Assembly (NCBI GenBank): GCA_003497555.1
Contig: DNNS01000172.1
Location: forward strand, 1-8,479
Length of the DNA stretch: 8,479 nucleotides
Source of the DNA: Spirochaetia bacterium
GTDB lineage: Bacteria > Spirochaetota > UBA12135
Direction: 5' to 3'
The translations under genes were made by a program, and so were the position numbers. The notes under the pieces are model-generated. The model did no database searches. It saw only the letters and a program-made list of their open reading frames with translations, and was not told the origin of the DNA. Below are positions 7,360 through 8,479 of the stretch, piece after piece; positions within the stretch are counted from its first letter, which is position 1, and the number at the start of each line of letters is the position of its first letter.

Positions 7360-7388
7360 ATTATAACTATATACCTGAAAATTTTCAT
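7360..7388 (-). promoter_or_regulatory. Candidate promoter of the GntR-type gene
   Basis: On the minus strand TATAAT (7365-7360) is a perfect -10, with ATGAAA (7388-7383) 17 bases upstream as a four-of-six -35. The start would be near 7353, about 68 bases before the ATG at 7285. The region is A/T-rich, so chance matches are possible, but its place just after a terminator fits a new transcription unit. Confidence 0.5.
7376..7387. promoter_or_regulatory. Operator-like palindrome over the GntR-type promoter
   Basis: TGAAAATTTTCA is a perfect 12-bp palindrome overlapping the candidate -35. It matches the core of the strong operator (TGAAACGTTTCA) at ten of twelve bases and differs only in the central CG. 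This suggests autoregulation or shared control. In A/T-rich DNA such a palindrome could arise by chance, and LacI proteins usually need the central CG. Confidence 0.4.
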
Positions 7389-7405
7389 AAAAATTGTTAT
7401 CACCC

Positions 7406-7434
7406 AAAAGAAAACCACCGGCTCTGCTGGCGGT
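7406..7434 (-). terminator. Intrinsic terminator after the amidohydrolase-fold gene
   Basis: On the minus strand ACCGCC pairs with GGTGGT (six pairs, one G-U), and an inner GC/GC extends the stem across one A-C mismatch to an AGA loop. The run TTTTCTTTT follows immediately. It is 264 bases beyond the stop of the gene, separating that transcript from the GntR-type unit. Confidence 0.75.
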
Positions 7435-7697
7435 AGTTTATGTATCCTGGTATTTACATTGTTTTCGCTGTATATAATTTACAGATAAAATTTTTAATAA
7501 TTTAAAATTTACTCCGGAAAAATTATAATATTCTCCAGGAATAATGGCAAATTAAAAATTGCTTAAAAAGATATTTAAATCCTGATTCCAGACATGCCGC
7601 AGAAGGTTTATTACCGTATTATTTTTACTGTTAGAAATATACTCCTTTCTTCAATTTAAAAACTTCCTGCAGCGGATTAAATCATAATATCCGGAGC
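7435..7697. other. Long A/T-rich gap with no clear gene
   Basis: With the promoter region to its left, this is the only stretch of more than 300 bases without a gene (7286-7697). This part would be the 3' untranslated end of the amidohydrolase-fold transcript. I see no tRNA or known RNA. It holds a good AAAGGAG (7648-7642, minus) with no ATG behind it, followed by a 28-codon open frame that could begin only at ATT (7638-7552), and a modest A/T-rich hairpin (CTGGAGAA against TTTTCCGG) around 7512-7538. It may contain a decayed small gene. Confidence 0.4.
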
Positions 7698-8456
7698 TTA
7701 AAAATTTTTTAAATAATCCCTCAGCTTGCCGCCCGTTTTGACAATTTCAAGATCTTCAGCGCTGCATGTTGATTTCTGAATTTTTAATATGGCAGAACGG
7801 GTATAATAAAGAGGCGTATGGCTTCCGAAACAGAGACGATTATAAGGCAAATATTTTCCTATTGTATTAACTGTATCAAGATGCTCAATACCCGATATTT
7901 CCAGAATTATATTATTTAAATCTTTCAATAATACTGCTTCTGAAAAATATGCGCTTGCTATATGGAATAATGTTTCCGGATAGCGCCTGACCAGCCGTCT
8001 GATGTCATCAATGCTGCAGGAGGGAACTTTCATCAACGGATGATGGCGTCTTTCATCCTCCATGCGTATTTGTATGGAAATAAGAATATTTTCCTTTATT
8101 GCATATTCCACACAGGCAAAAATATTTTCTGAAGCCAAATTATATAAATGATACCCGGGCACAAGCTTGATAATCCTGACACCCCACTCGTTTTCCGCTT
8201 TGATTATAGTGTCCTGCCAGTTTTGCATTGACGGATTGATTACAGCAACCGGCCGGAGCTGCTTATGCCTGCATATTTCAGGCAACCATGTGTCATTGCC
8301 GATACCACAATCAGAATAAAAAATTGCATCAAGAGGCGCAACCCATGCCCGGTCAATTCCCTCTTTTTCAAGATGTGCGGAAAGGTGTGAAATATCACTG
8401 ATGCCGGTTTTGGCAAACGGCCATGAACCTATCCAGACGTTTGTATCTGTTAACAT
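7698..8456 (-). CDS. Amidohydrolase-fold (amidohydrolase 2-like) protein, 252 aa, metal ligands altered
   Basis: The protein resembles small TIM-barrel amidohydrolases (PF04909-like) found in planctomycete and lentisphaeral genomes. Recognisable parts are the N-terminal strand DTNVWIGSWPF (4-14), IKLVPGYHLYNL (96-107), IQIRMEDERRHHPLMKVP (128-145) and LCFGSHTPLYY (208-218). In ordinary members the first strand carries HxH and the last active-site strand GSD, both binding metal; here they read TNV and GSH, so the usual metal site is absent. The conserved MEDER..HPL segment suggests a different active site or a binding role. There is no signal peptide, so it is probably cytoplasmic. The ATG at 8456 follows AGGGAG at 5 bases. 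Nothing is visible of the gene upstream, because the window ends 23 bases further, so it may be the last gene of a longer operon. Reaction unknown. Confidence 0.85.
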   Translation of the reverse strand: MLTDTNVWIGSWPFAKTGISDISHLSAHLEKEGIDRAWVAPLDAIFYSDCGIGNDTWLPEICRHKQLRPVAVINPSMQNWQDTIIKAENEWGVRIIKLVPGYHLYNLASENIFACVEYAIKENILISIQIRMEDERRHHPLMKVPSCSIDDIRRLVRRYPETLFHIASAYFSEAVLLKDLNNIILEISGIEHLDTVNTIGKYLPYNRLCFGSHTPLYYTRSAILKIQKSTCSAEDLEIVKTGGKLRDYLKNF

Positions 8457-8461
8457 TTTTT

Positions 8462-8467
8462 CTCCCT
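8462..8467 (-). promoter_or_regulatory. Ribosome binding site of the amidohydrolase-fold gene
   Basis: On the minus strand AGGGAG precedes the ATG at 8456 by 5 bases (AGGGAGAAAAAATG), supporting this start. No promoter can be judged in the few bases left before the window edge. Confidence 0.75.
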
Positions 8468-8479
8468 GGAAAATTTATT

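Noticed and set aside
1..8479. CRISPR arrays, tRNA or rRNA genes, transposases, insertion-sequence ends, defence genes
   Set aside because: No regularly spaced repeats, cloverleaf-like segments, recombinase motifs or nuclease/toxin domains were seen on either strand.

Overview
This 8.5-kb window reads as part of a carbohydrate-use region from a Gram-negative bacterium of the Planctomycetes-Verrucomicrobia-Chlamydiae group, most likely Lentisphaerota or a close relative. This is inferred from the mix of protein families: a large secreted LamG plus clan-A glycoside hydrolase, a DUF4838-like protein, a GntR/LacI hybrid sensor regulator, and an amidohydrolase-fold protein of a subfamily I associate with this group. 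No marker gene (rRNA, ribosomal protein) is present to confirm it.

Every supported gene is on the minus strand, so transcription runs right to left. In that order they are: an amidohydrolase-fold protein (8456-7698), with a good intrinsic terminator well downstream (7434-7406); a GntR-type DNA-binding domain joined to a LacI-type sugar sensor (7285-6212), with its own candidate promoter; a cytoplasmic DUF4838-like protein (6046-4667), behind a near-consensus promoter whose start site is covered by a strong palindromic operator (6061-6100); a LacI-family regulator (4563-3478); and a secreted multidomain glycoside hydrolase (3346-128). The first eight codons of another possible gene lie at the left edge (25-1). 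I see no plus-strand gene, tRNA, rRNA, CRISPR array, insertion sequence or attachment site.

A reasonable working model is a glycan locus. The exported enzyme binds and cuts a polysaccharide outside the cytoplasm, the DUF4838-like protein may act on imported products, and two separate one-component sensors control the unit. The substrate cannot be read from the sequence, and no transporter is in the window.

The most distinctive signals are the promoter-operator block at 6061-6129; a related palindrome (TGAAAATTTTCA) over the promoter of the GntR-type gene; the short DUF4838-like protein with its CxCxxC motif; and the amidohydrolase-fold protein that lacks the usual metal-binding HxH and terminal Asp. 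I found no defence, toxin or mobile system. The regulatory design and the two poorly characterised enzyme-like proteins are the parts most likely to be new.
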